From the NCBI GenBank assembly GCA_964447205.1, contig CAYUSB010000034.1, forward strand, positions 1 to 64,000: a stretch of DNA of 64,000 nt. Direction: 5' to 3'. This DNA comes from JAEUKH01 sp964447205. Its GTDB lineage: Bacteria > Myxococcota_A > Polyangia > Polyangiales > Ga0077539. Positions 35,814 through 43,457 of this stretch are shown here, piece by piece; positions within the stretch are counted from its first letter, which is position 1, and the number at the start of each line of letters is the position of its first letter. The notes below the pieces were generated by a model, which did not search any database, was not told the origin of the DNA, and saw only the letters and a program-made list of their open reading frames with translations. Both the position numbers and the translations under genes were made by a program.

Positions 35814-36734
35814 TCACAGGGGGTGGTCGGCGTGCACGAGCCGGGCGAAGGCCCCGACCCGGTCGGCGATCTGGGCCTGGGTCGCTTCGAGGAGCCCCTC
35901 GGTGCCGTACCGCTCCACGCAGAGGGAGGCCACCGCCGAACCGAACACCACCGCCCGCCGGATGGCATTGCCAGAGAGGCTCCCGTGGGCGTCGAGCCAT
36001 CCCAGCATGGCTCCCGCGAAGGTGTCCCCGGCCCCGGTGGGGTCGACCACGTCCTCGATCGGGAAGGCCGGCGAGTGGAAGATCCCATGGGCGTCGAAGA
36101 GGTAGGCCCCGTACTCGCCCTGCTTCACCACCACGAGTCTGGGCCCGAGGGCCAGGAGGGCCCGTCCCACCTTGGCGATGCTGCGATGGCCCGACAGGTC
36201 GCGGGCCTCTTCCTCGTTGAGGATCAAGAGGTCGAGCCGGGGGAGGAGGGCCCGGAGGGAGTCGGGGGTGCCGTGGATCCAGAAGTTCATGGTGTCGGCG
36301 GCGACGAGCCGGGCCGAGCCGGGATGAACCTGATCAAGCACCTCGGCCTGAAGGTCGGGGTGGATGTTGCCGAGCAGGACGATCTCCGAGCGGGTGTAAC
36401 TCTTGGGGAGCTGCGGCCGGAAGCGCTCGAACACGTTGAGGTGCGTGGCCAGCGACTCCCGGGCCGACAGGTCGGCCGTATAGCGCCCGTGCCACCGGAA
36501 GGTCTCGCCGGGGTCGACCTGGACGCCCTCCAGGGACACCCGCCGACCGGCCAGGGTGTCGAGGGTCTCCCGGGGGAAGTCCTGCCCCACCACCCCGACG
36601 AGGTTTACGTCGGTGAAGAGACCCGCGGAAAGGGCCGCAAAGGTGGCCGAGCCGCCCACCAGCTCGCGCCGCTCGCCCGTACCCGCAAACTCCACCGTGT
36701 CGATGGCCATCGACCCGACAATCAGAACGCTCAC
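35814..36734 (-). CDS. PfkB-family sugar/nucleoside kinase
   Basis: A 306-aa ribokinase-like enzyme: N-terminal IVGSMAIDTVEF and the substrate loop GGSATFAALSAGL, and at the C-terminus DPTGAGDTFAG (about residues 240-250) with the catalytic Asp and anion hole. It phosphorylates a sugar or nucleoside with ATP in the cytoplasm; substrate unknown. Length is typical. A four-stranded lid is inferred from the TFRWHGRYTADLS region. It runs leftward between a PDZ lipoprotein and the 330-aa lipoprotein, with no sugar transporter in sight. Confidence 0.9.
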   Translation of the reverse strand: MSVLIVGSMAIDTVEFAGTGERRELVGGSATFAALSAGLFTDVNLVGVVGQDFPRETLDTLAGRRVSLEGVQVDPGETFRWHGRYTADLSARESLATHLNVFERFRPQLPKSYTRSEIVLLGNIHPDLQAEVLDQVHPGSARLVAADTMNFWIHGTPDSLRALLPRLDLLILNEEEARDLSGHRSIAKVGRALLALGPRLVVVKQGEYGAYLFDAHGIFHSPAFPIEDVVDPTGAGDTFAGAMLGWLDAHGSLSGNAIRRAVVFGSAVASLCVERYGTEGLLEATQAQIADRVGAFARLVHADHPL

Positions 36735-36803
36735 GCCCGCCGCCTCACACTTTCTCTCGCACCCTGCGACAGAGTCCCCCCTACGCCATCCTCCACGGGC
36801 CGG

Positions 36804-37220
36804 TCAACGCCCAGCGCGGCGGTAGGGCCCCCGCTCGACGCTGGCCTCCCGCTCGGCCCCGTCGCGCCGAACCCGCAGGGTGACCCGGGTCCCCACCTCG
36901 CCGCGCAAGAGGCGGCTCACGTCGTCGGCGTTCATCGAGGCCACGAGGTGCCCGTCGATGGCCACCACCACGTCGCCCTCCCGGAGCCCCGCCCGGGCCG
37001 CCCCGCCCTCCTCGGGGACCGTGGCCAACACCAGCCGACCGTCCCGGGCCCGGTGCCGGAGCACGGCCCCGATCCCCCCAGGCCAGGGCCCTCCCCGGTT
37101 GCCGATCCCGGGGGTCCCCGCCGCGGCGCACCCGCCCCCGAGCCCCAAGAAAACCACCAGGGCCAGGACAGTCACGGCCAGGGTGCCCCGTCTCAGGGAC
37201 CGCGCGTCGTTTGCAGCCAT
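36804..37220 (-). CDS. PDZ-domain lipoprotein
   Basis: 138 aa. A hydrophobic signal (residues 12-30) ends LGLGGGC, a lipobox. The mature part is a single PDZ domain (about 48-130) with VVVAIDGHLV and GTRVTLRVRRDGAERE, the carboxylate-binding and core strands. It probably sits in the periplasm or outer membrane and binds C-termini of other proteins, without its own protease domain. It is divergent from the Ser/Thr kinase gene with 89 bases between starts. Alternative TTG and GTG codons lie immediately upstream of the ATG. Confidence 0.8.
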   Translation of the reverse strand: MAANDARSLRRGTLAVTVLALVVFLGLGGGCAAAGTPGIGNRGGPWPGGIGAVLRHRARDGRLVLATVPEEGGAARAGLREGDVVVAIDGHLVASMNADDVSRLLRGEVGTRVTLRVRRDGAEREASVERGPYRRAGR

Positions 37221-37309
37221 CACCAACGGTCGTCAAACCTACCACGCCGACCTCGGCCGACGTCGGCGCTTGCGCGGGGCCCAACCCCGATGCGAGATTC
37301 TCCCTCGGC

Positions 37310-39316
37310 GTGAACGGACCGTACCCCATCGCTCCTGCGGGGCCTCCCGGGGCCCCCACCGACCAGGGCCCCCCGGCGGTCCTCGGCAACTATCGCCTCC
37401 TCGACCTGCTCGGGCGCGGGGGCATGGGCGAGGTCTACCGGGCCGAGTGCGACGGCCCGGGGGGCATCCGCCGACGGGCGGCCGTCAAACGGATCCTGCC
37501 GCGCTTCCAACAAGACCCCACCCTCCGGGCGCGTTTCCTCGCCGAGGCGCGTATCACGGCACGGCTCGAGCACCCCAACATCGTCCGGGTCCTCGACTGC
37601 AGCGACCAGCCCGAGCCCTGGATGGCCCTGGAGTTTGTCGAAGGCACGAGCGTCGCCCGGGTCCTCAAGCAGTGCGCCGAGACCCGACGCCGGGTGCCCC
37701 CCGCCCTCGCGGCCTACATCATCGCCGAAGCCGCCACGGGCCTCGACTACGCCCACCGCCGCTGCGACGACAACAACCAGCCCCTGCAGATCATCCACCG
37801 CGACGTCTCCCCGCAGAATGTCCTGATCTCCACCGAGGGGGCGGTGAAGATCTCGGATTTCGGCATCGCCCGGGCCGCCGACAACCAGCTCCGCACCGCC
37901 GCCGGGGTGGCCGTGGGCAAGCTCGCCTACATGGCCCCCGAGCAGGTGGCCGGGCGCACCATCGACTGGCGGGTCGATGTCTTCGCCCTCGGGGTCCTCC
38001 TCTGGGAGACCCTCCTCGTACGCCCCCTCATCCCCCGGGGCGACACCAACGCCGCCGTGCAGCTCCTCATGTCGGGACGCTTCGAGCCCCCGTCCCGGGT
38101 CGATCCCTCGCTGCCCCCGGCCCTCGACGCCATCGTGCTCGGGGCCCTCGCCGTCGACCCCAACCAACGCACCCAGAGCGCCGGCCTCCTGGCCCAGCAG
38201 CTCCGGGCCGTGGTCCACCAGATTCATCCCGGCTTCGACGGGGCCGAGCTCGCCCGCACCCTGTCCTCCCTCCTGCCCGAGGTGGCCTGGCAGGTGGGCC
38301 CCCGCCCTGCGGCCGCACCCGAAGCGGCTCCCGCTCCCGCCCCGCCGCAACACCCCCCCGCCAACGGGGCCCCGCCCATGTCCTTCGGGGTCGTGGCCCC
38401 TGGGCGGGTGCAAACCCTCCCGCCCCCCACCGCCTCGGGGCCCCTCGGGATCCACCCCGTGGGGGCCGTGGCCCCGGCTCCGGCCTATGGGGCCCAGCCC
38501 GCAGCAGCCCCCGCCTACGGGGCTCCCGTTGGGCCTCCCGGGGCGCCTCCGGGCCTTGCTGGGGGCCCTCTGCCCATGCCGCCTACCCCGGCCCCTGCGG
38601 CCCCTGCGGGCGGGCTCGACCCCCTCCTGGTCGGCCTGCCCCCGTCACCGCCCCGGGCCCGCTACGACCTGCCCCCGCCGCCCTCGACGATCGAGTCCCT
38701 GCCGATCCTCACGGCCCCAGAGCCCGAACGCGACCCCAAGAAGACCGCCCGGCTGATCACCGCGGGCATCGTCGTGGCGATGCTGGCCCTGGCGGGCCTC
38801 GGGTACTACCTCGTGACCCGCTCCAACGACGACCCCGTGGCCCGTCGGGCCGGGGGCCCCTCGGTGGCCGTCTCCGCCCGGGTCGAGACCCCGCCTCCGC
38901 CGCCCGTCCAGGCCCCTGCCCAGCCCGCGGCCCCGACGCCCCCGCGGCCCGTCCGAGACTACACCGCGGCGGCCCTCGCGGCCCTCACCGCCCGAAGCCC
39001 CGCGGTCGACCAGTGCCTGCGGCAGCGGGCGTTTCGATCGCTGGCCGACGAGGCCACCACCGCGGCCTCGTTCGACAACGCCAACGGCACGGTCCGAGAG
39101 GTCACCGTCCGCTACCGCAACACCCGCCGGGGGGCCAACCCCGAGGCCCTCACCCGCTGCCTCACCGCAGCCGTGCAGCCCGCCCGATTTACCCCGTCCC
39201 CCCCCGAGCCGGGTTTCACCCAGGTCTCCAAGGACTGGCCCATGGGTCGGGCCCTGCCCCGGTCAGGCCGCGGCCCCGGGGGAGGGATGTTCTTCCCCTT
39301 CAGCACCCCGCACTAG
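37310..39316 (+). CDS. Membrane Ser/Thr protein kinase
   Basis: 668 aa. Kinase domain about 28-290: Gly loop LLGRGGMGEVY, AAVKRI with the Lys, HRDVSPQN (near residue 163), DFGIARA and PEQVAGRTIDWRVD, so it is catalytically complete. A Pro/Ala-rich linker (about 340-470) is followed by one membrane helix (about 482-503) and a periplasmic part with an AgmX/PglI-like C-terminus (DQCLRQRAF...VTVRYRNTRRG) seen in several myxobacterial kinases. The GTG start was chosen because it leaves room for the divergent PDZ gene promoter; a TTG 33 codons upstream would overlap it. Signals and targets unknown. Confidence 0.85.
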   Translation: MNGPYPIAPAGPPGAPTDQGPPAVLGNYRLLDLLGRGGMGEVYRAECDGPGGIRRRAAVKRILPRFQQDPTLRARFLAEARITARLEHPNIVRVLDCSDQPEPWMALEFVEGTSVARVLKQCAETRRRVPPALAAYIIAEAATGLDYAHRRCDDNNQPLQIIHRDVSPQNVLISTEGAVKISDFGIARAADNQLRTAAGVAVGKLAYMAPEQVAGRTIDWRVDVFALGVLLWETLLVRPLIPRGDTNAAVQLLMSGRFEPPSRVDPSLPPALDAIVLGALAVDPNQRTQSAGLLAQQLRAVVHQIHPGFDGAELARTLSSLLPEVAWQVGPRPAAAPEAAPAPAPPQHPPANGAPPMSFGVVAPGRVQTLPPPTASGPLGIHPVGAVAPAPAYGAQPAAAPAYGAPVGPPGAPPGLAGGPLPMPPTPAPAAPAGGLDPLLVGLPPSPPRARYDLPPPPSTIESLPILTAPEPERDPKKTARLITAGIVVAMLALAGLGYYLVTRSNDDPVARRAGGPSVAVSARVETPPPPPVQAPAQPAAPTPPRPVRDYTAAALAALTARSPAVDQCLRQRAFRSLADEATTAASFDNANGTVREVTVRYRNTRRGANPEALTRCLTAAVQPARFTPSPPEPGFTQVSKDWPMGRALPRSGRGPGGGMFFPFSTPH

Positions 39317-39352
39317 CTCCACCGTGCGCCCCGCCGGGTCGACCCTACGCCC

Positions 39353-40687
39353 ATGATCCCGAGATACACCCCCGCAGAGTTCGCGGCCTTGTGGTCGCCC
39401 GCACGACGATTCGCCACCTGGCTGGAGGTCGAGCTCGCCGCCTGCGCGGCCATGGAGTCGCACGGCCTCGTGCCCCCGGGGACCGCGGCCTCCCTCCGGT
39501 CCGCCGACCTCCGCCTCGACCCCGACCGCATCGAGGCCATCGAGGCCGTCACCCGCCACGACGTGATCGCCTTCCTCACCCACGTCGAGGAGCTCGCCGG
39601 CCCCGCGGCCCGCTGGCTCCACCGGGGCATGACCTCCAGCGACGTCCTCGACTCCGCCCTGGCCCTCCTCCTCCGCGACGCCACCGACCTGTGCCTCGTG
39701 CGCCTGGAGGCCCTCCTCGACGCCCTGCGGGTCCGGGTCGAGGAGCACCGGGGGACCGTGATGATCGGCCGCTCCCACGGCATTCACGCCGAGCCCCTGA
39801 CCTTCGGCCTGTGCCTCGCGGGACACTACGCTGAGCTCGTGCGCTGCCACACCCGGCTCCGCACCGCCCGGGACGAAGTAGCCGTCGGGACCATCTCCGG
39901 CGCCGTCGGGACCATGGCCCACCTCGGGCCCCCCGTAGAGGCCGAAGCCCTCGGGTCCCTCGGACTCAGGGCCGAGACCGTGCCCACCCAGGTGGTCCCG
40001 CGCGACCGGCACGCGGTGTATTTCGCGGCCCTGGCCGCGGTGGCCGGGGCCATCGAGCGCCTCGCCGTGCAGGTCCGGCACTGGCAGCGCACGGAGGTGG
40101 GCGAGGCCGAGGAGGCCTTCGCCAAGGGGCAGAAGGGGTCGAGCGCGATGCCCCACAAGCGCAACCCCATCCTCTCGGAAAACCTCTGCGGCCTCGCCCG
40201 CATGATGCGGGCCTATGCCTCTGCCGCGGCCGAAAACACCGCCCTGTGGCACGAGCGCGACATCTCCCACTCCTCGGCCGAGCGCTTCATCGCCCCCGAC
40301 GCCACCACCACCCTGGGTTTTATGCTGGAGAGGGCCAGGGTCCTCGTGTCCAACCTCGTGGTGTACCCTCACACCATGGAGGCCAACCTCCGGCGTTCGG
40401 GCGGCCTCTGGGCGAGCGAGGCCGTGCTCCTCGGCCTCGTCGACGCGGGGTGCCCCCGCCAGGAGGGCTATGTCTTCGTGCAGCGCAACGCCATGCGGGC
40501 CTGGGCGGGAGACGGCGACTTCCGGGCCCTCCTCGGGGCCGACCCCGACATTCAGGCCCGTCTCTCGGCCGAGGCCCTAGACGCGTGTTTCTCCCTGTCC
40601 CACGGGCTGCGTCACGTCGACGGCATCATCGACCGGGCCCTCGGGCTCCCCGTCGTCCGCTTGCGTCCAGCCTCCGACGCGGCATAG
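39353..40687 (+). CDS. purB: Adenylosuccinate lyase
   Basis: 444 aa, catalysing two beta-eliminations in purine synthesis: SAICAR to AICAR plus fumarate, and adenylosuccinate to AMP plus fumarate. Family marks: HEVE-like HDVIAFLTHVEE, TSSDVLDSALA (with the Thr-Ser-Ser), GRSHGIHAEP, and the signature SSAMPHKRNP beginning at Ser263, the flexible catalytic loop. It is soluble and normally a homotetramer. It is the first gene of purB-purC-purS, with 12 bases between purB and purC. Start: ATG 36 bases after the kinase stop. Confidence 0.96.
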   Translation: MIPRYTPAEFAALWSPARRFATWLEVELAACAAMESHGLVPPGTAASLRSADLRLDPDRIEAIEAVTRHDVIAFLTHVEELAGPAARWLHRGMTSSDVLDSALALLLRDATDLCLVRLEALLDALRVRVEEHRGTVMIGRSHGIHAEPLTFGLCLAGHYAELVRCHTRLRTARDEVAVGTISGAVGTMAHLGPPVEAEALGSLGLRAETVPTQVVPRDRHAVYFAALAAVAGAIERLAVQVRHWQRTEVGEAEEAFAKGQKGSSAMPHKRNPILSENLCGLARMMRAYASAAAENTALWHERDISHSSAERFIAPDATTTLGFMLERARVLVSNLVVYPHTMEANLRRSGGLWASEAVLLGLVDAGCPRQEGYVFVQRNAMRAWAGDGDFRALLGADPDIQARLSAEALDACFSLSHGLRHVDGIIDRALGLPVVRLRPASDAA

Positions 40688-40699
40688 AGACACCCTACG

Positions 40700-41677
40700 A
40701 TGATCGAGCACACGACGCTGCGGGAGGCCCTCGGGCGCACCCTGGAGAGGGTCGACCTCCCCGGCCTCGGGCGGGCCTGCCACGGCAAGGTGCGTGACAA
40801 CTACAGCCGCCCCGACGGCACCCGGGTGCTCATCACCACCGACCGCATCTCGGCCTTCGACCGGGTCCTCGGGACCCTCCCCTTCAAGGGCCAGGTCCTC
40901 CAGGGGCTCACGGCCTTCTGGCTCGACAAGACCCGCGACCTCGTCCCGAGCGCCATGCTGTCGTGCCCCGACCCCAACGTGATGATCGCCGTCGAGTGCG
41001 AGGCCCTGCCCGTCGAGGTGATCGTCCGGGGATACCTCACGGGGGTCACCAGCACGAGCATCTGGACGGCCTACGCGGCCGGGGCCCGGACGTTCTGTGG
41101 TCACTCCCTGCCCGACGGCCTGCGCAAAAACGACCCCCTCCCGGGGCCCCTCGTGACCCCGAGCACGAAGGCCCCCAAGACGGGCCACGACATCTCCGTG
41201 AGCGCCGACAGCCTCGTGGCCGACGGGGTGTTGCGCCGCGACGAGATGGAGGCCGTGTCGGCCCTGGCCCTGACCCTCTACGAGGCCGGGCGCACCCACT
41301 GCGCCGCCCAGGGGTTGATGCTCGTCGACACCAAGTACGAGTTTGGTCGCCTGCCCCCCGGCCGGGGCGGCGGGCTGGTGGTCATCGACGAGGTGCACAC
41401 CCCAGACTCGTCGCGGTTCTGGTTTGCGGAGAGCTACGGGGCGCGGCACGCGGCGGGCGAGGAGCCCGAGAGCCTCGACAAGGAGTTTGTGCGTCGCTGG
41501 CTCGTGGGACAGGGCTTCTCCGGCGACGGCCCGATCCCGACGTTGCCCGACGACCTCCGCGTCGAGGCCGCCTCCCGCTACATCGCCGCCTACGAACGTA
41601 TCACCGGGGCCCCCTTCGTGGCCGACCTGCGCGACCCGGTGCCCCGCATCGCGCGAGCCCTGGGACTGGCTCTGTAA
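40700..41677 (+). CDS. purC: SAICAR synthetase (long form)
   Basis: A 325-aa ATP-dependent ligase joining aspartate to CAIR in purine synthesis. Motifs: GKVRDNYS (ATP-binding N-terminal loop), TTDRISAFDRVLGTLPFKG, PVEVIVRGYLTG, and LVDTKYEFG near residue 210. The length and insertions match the yeast-like long form, not the ~237-aa E. coli form. It is cytoplasmic. It lies between purB and purS on the same strand; the spacing to purS (24 bases) holds GAGGAG. Confidence 0.95.
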   Translation: MIEHTTLREALGRTLERVDLPGLGRACHGKVRDNYSRPDGTRVLITTDRISAFDRVLGTLPFKGQVLQGLTAFWLDKTRDLVPSAMLSCPDPNVMIAVECEALPVEVIVRGYLTGVTSTSIWTAYAAGARTFCGHSLPDGLRKNDPLPGPLVTPSTKAPKTGHDISVSADSLVADGVLRRDEMEAVSALALTLYEAGRTHCAAQGLMLVDTKYEFGRLPPGRGGGLVVIDEVHTPDSSRFWFAESYGARHAAGEEPESLDKEFVRRWLVGQGFSGDGPIPTLPDDLRVEAASRYIAAYERITGAPFVADLRDPVPRIARALGLAL

Positions 41678-41701
41678 CCGATCGACGAGGAGTGCTGCCC
41701 A

Positions 41702-41965
41702 ATGCGTGCCAAGGTGACCGTGACGCTGAAACGAGAGGTCCTCGACCCGCAGGGTGAGGCCGTACGCCGTAGCCTCGCGGCCGTCGGGCTGACCGGGGTG
41801 GGCGAGGTCCGGGTGGGCAAGGTGATCGAGCTCGATCTCCCCCCCGAGATGCTCCCCGCGGAGGCCCAGGTCGCGGTCGAGCGGGCCGCCGACAAGCTCC
41901 TGGCCAACCCCGTGATCGAAGACTGGAAGGTTGAGATCGCCCCCACGGAGGTGCCCCCGCAGTGA
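41702..41965 (+). CDS. purS: FGAR amidotransferase PurS subunit
   Basis: An 87-aa ferredoxin-like alpha/beta protein: VTVTLKREVLDPQGEAV, VRVGKVIELDL and ANPVIEDWKVE match PurS. With PurQ (glutaminase) and PurL it forms the multi-subunit FGAR amidotransferase. purQ and purL normally come next; here a lipoprotein gene overlaps the purS stop by four bases and neither is in the window, so the operon order is unusual or was broken. Confidence 0.9.
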   Translation: MRAKVTVTLKREVLDPQGEAVRRSLAAVGLTGVGEVRVGKVIELDLPPEMLPAEAQVAVERAADKLLANPVIEDWKVEIAPTEVPPQ

Positions 41966-42540
41966 GGGCCCTGCCGCCTGCCTGGTTCGCCTTCGTGGTC
42001 CTCGGGATCGGGCACTGCTCCGATCCGCCTGCGGTTCCCGTCGACGCCTCGATGCGCTTCGACGCCCGCGACGCGGTGATCGAGCCGCGCGATGTCGTCT
42101 CGCCGCGGGACGTCCCCGACGACCTCCCCACCTTCGTCGACGCGGTCATGCCCCTCGACGTCGGCGCGCCCCCGAGCGACACGGGGGCTCCCGTGGCCGA
42201 TGCCCCCTCCTTCGACGCCGCGGCCCCGGCCGACGGGGGGCGGTGCACCGAGCTCGCCGAGGCCTACGCCGACGCCGTCCGCGGGGCCCAACGCTGCATG
42301 GGCGAGACCCAGTGCAGCACCCTGGCATGCGAGACCCTCTGCTGCGCCTGCGAGGTGTACGTCGACCCCATGGCCGAGGGCTTCGGGGCCCTCGATCGGC
42401 TCCGACGGATGGCCCAGGGCATGGGATGCCGCGAGGTGTTGCCCTGCCCCGGCCAGGCCTGTCCGGCCGCGTCGGGGGCGGTGTGCTCGGGCGACGGACG
42501 GTGCGTGACCTTGCGGGTCAGCGGCGGGGACGGGGGCTGA
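41962..42540 (+). CDS. Cys-rich exported protein overlapping purS
   Basis: 192 aa starting with GTG inside the TGA of purS (GTGA overlap). A hydrophobic N-terminus (residues 5-18) runs to a Cys in GIGHC, a poor lipobox, so export is likely but lipidation doubtful. Residues 20-95 are a disordered Asp/Pro/Val/Ala linker, and 95-190 a compact domain with about ten Cys (LCCACEVY, GMGCREVLPCPGQACP). The overlap suggests translational coupling to purS, yet its composition is that of a surface lipoprotein unrelated to purine synthesis. No family recognised. Confidence 0.7.
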   Translation: MRALPPAWFAFVVLGIGHCSDPPAVPVDASMRFDARDAVIEPRDVVSPRDVPDDLPTFVDAVMPLDVGAPPSDTGAPVADAPSFDAAAPADGGRCTELAEAYADAVRGAQRCMGETQCSTLACETLCCACEVYVDPMAEGFGALDRLRRMAQGMGCREVLPCPGQACPAASGAVCSGDGRCVTLRVSGGDGG

Positions 42541-42627
42541 GGACGAATCCGAGGCTCCGATCGTTGAAAGCGATGGACCGATCGTGGATCGTCTGAGCGC
42601 GTCGCAGGTGTTCAGAGAGGAGTCTGC

Positions 42628-43215
42628 GTGCTGGCGGGTACGAGGCAGAGGGTGGGCGTGCTGCTCGGGCTGATGCTGGTCCTGGCGGGGAATCTGAGCT
42701 GTTCGGGGGGGAGTACGGGGGCGGCTCCGACCGAGGCCATCGAGCGTGTGCCCTTGTCGGCCCGGCAAGAGCGGCAGCAGGTCGTGCAAGGGAGCGGCGA
42801 GGTCCCCGAGGTGCTGGCGGTCGGGGAGCGTCCAACGGACGTAGAGCGCGCTGAGGTCGTGGAGTTGATGACGCGGTTTCGCGCGCGGCGCGATACATTC
42901 GACCTGTCGCTGCTCGAAGCGTACGTCATCGCCCACCCGTCCTCGCCGTACACCCCTTCCCTGTACTTTCTCCTCGGGCTTTCGGCCCGGGACATGGCCC
43001 GATACCAGGAGACCCTGTCGTTTCTCGAAGCGGCCTGGACGCGGTTTCGCGCGGCGCGCACACCCATGGCGCGTGCTCAGGCTGACCGTGTCGTGGCCGA
43101 GCTCGCGGTGATGTACGCCCAACTCGGGCGGCGCGAGACGTTGCAGACAATGTTCCGCGCCCTGGCCATGCGCCCGCCCCTGGGGGCTGCGGCGGAGCGC
43201 CTCAACCACGCCTAG
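42628..43215 (+). CDS. Lipoprotein with helical repeats, 195 aa
   Basis: AGGAG six bases before a GTG, then a lipoprotein signal (MLVLAGNLSC). After a Gln/Glu-rich linker, residues about 85-190 form helical hairpins similar to TPR (YFLLGLSARDMARYQETLSFLEAAW, AVMYAQLGRRETLQTMF). It may be a short periplasmic scaffold, or the N-terminal remnant of a longer TPR protein, since it ends right before an element with nested inverted repeats and a transposon. Codon use is slightly less GC-rich than in neighbours. Function unknown. Confidence 0.65.
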   Translation: MLAGTRQRVGVLLGLMLVLAGNLSCSGGSTGAAPTEAIERVPLSARQERQQVVQGSGEVPEVLAVGERPTDVERAEVVELMTRFRARRDTFDLSLLEAYVIAHPSSPYTPSLYFLLGLSARDMARYQETLSFLEAAWTRFRAARTPMARAQADRVVAELAVMYAQLGRRETLQTMFRALAMRPPLGAAAERLNHA

Positions 43216-43220
43216 AGGGG

Positions 43221-43365
43221 CGACCGGAAAGTCGGACCGAGCTGCGCAACGAGACGCAAGCATCGCCAGGCGCGGGGGCGAAGACGGGCTCAATGCCCGT
43301 CGAGACACCGCAACGCAGCGATGCGACGCGGATCGGAAGCGCGGCGAAGGGAGACTTTCCGGTCG
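43221..43365 (+). ncRNA. Putative structured RNA element with nested inverted repeats
   Basis: A 145-base segment with three nested or enclosed perfect stems. The outer arms are CGACCGGAAAGTC (43221-43233) with GACTTTCCGGTCG (43353-43365). The middle arms are GCATCGC (43260-43266) with GCGATGC (43318-43324). The inner hairpin is GACGGGC-TCAAT-GCCCGTC (43283-43301). Nesting of three perfect stems is unlikely by chance and does not look like a simple insertion-sequence end. It lies between the TPR lipoprotein stop and an IS1182-type element. The strand is uncertain because stems are symmetric. Alternatives are a non-autonomous transposon (MITE-like) or an elaborate terminator. Confidence 0.5.
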
Positions 43366-43374
43366 GCACTCTAG

Positions 43375-43402
43375 AACACCAGTCGGGTTAGTTGTGGTTG
43401 AC
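43375..43402 (+). repeat. Left terminal inverted repeat of the IS1182-type element
   Basis: Begins AACACCAGTCGGGTT and pairs with the right end at 27 of 28 positions; the single mismatch is at position 16 (A against C). Confidence 0.85.
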
Positions 43403-43457
43403 AGCCTGGAGCTCTTGGGCCTCGACGCGCGCGGTCTCATCTGGCAGGGCGACGCGT

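Noticed and set aside
43221..43402. Possible retron (msr-msd) RNA with flanking inverted repeats
   Set aside because: No reverse transcriptase gene in the window and no diagnostic msd hairpin; kept only as a generic structured RNA candidate.
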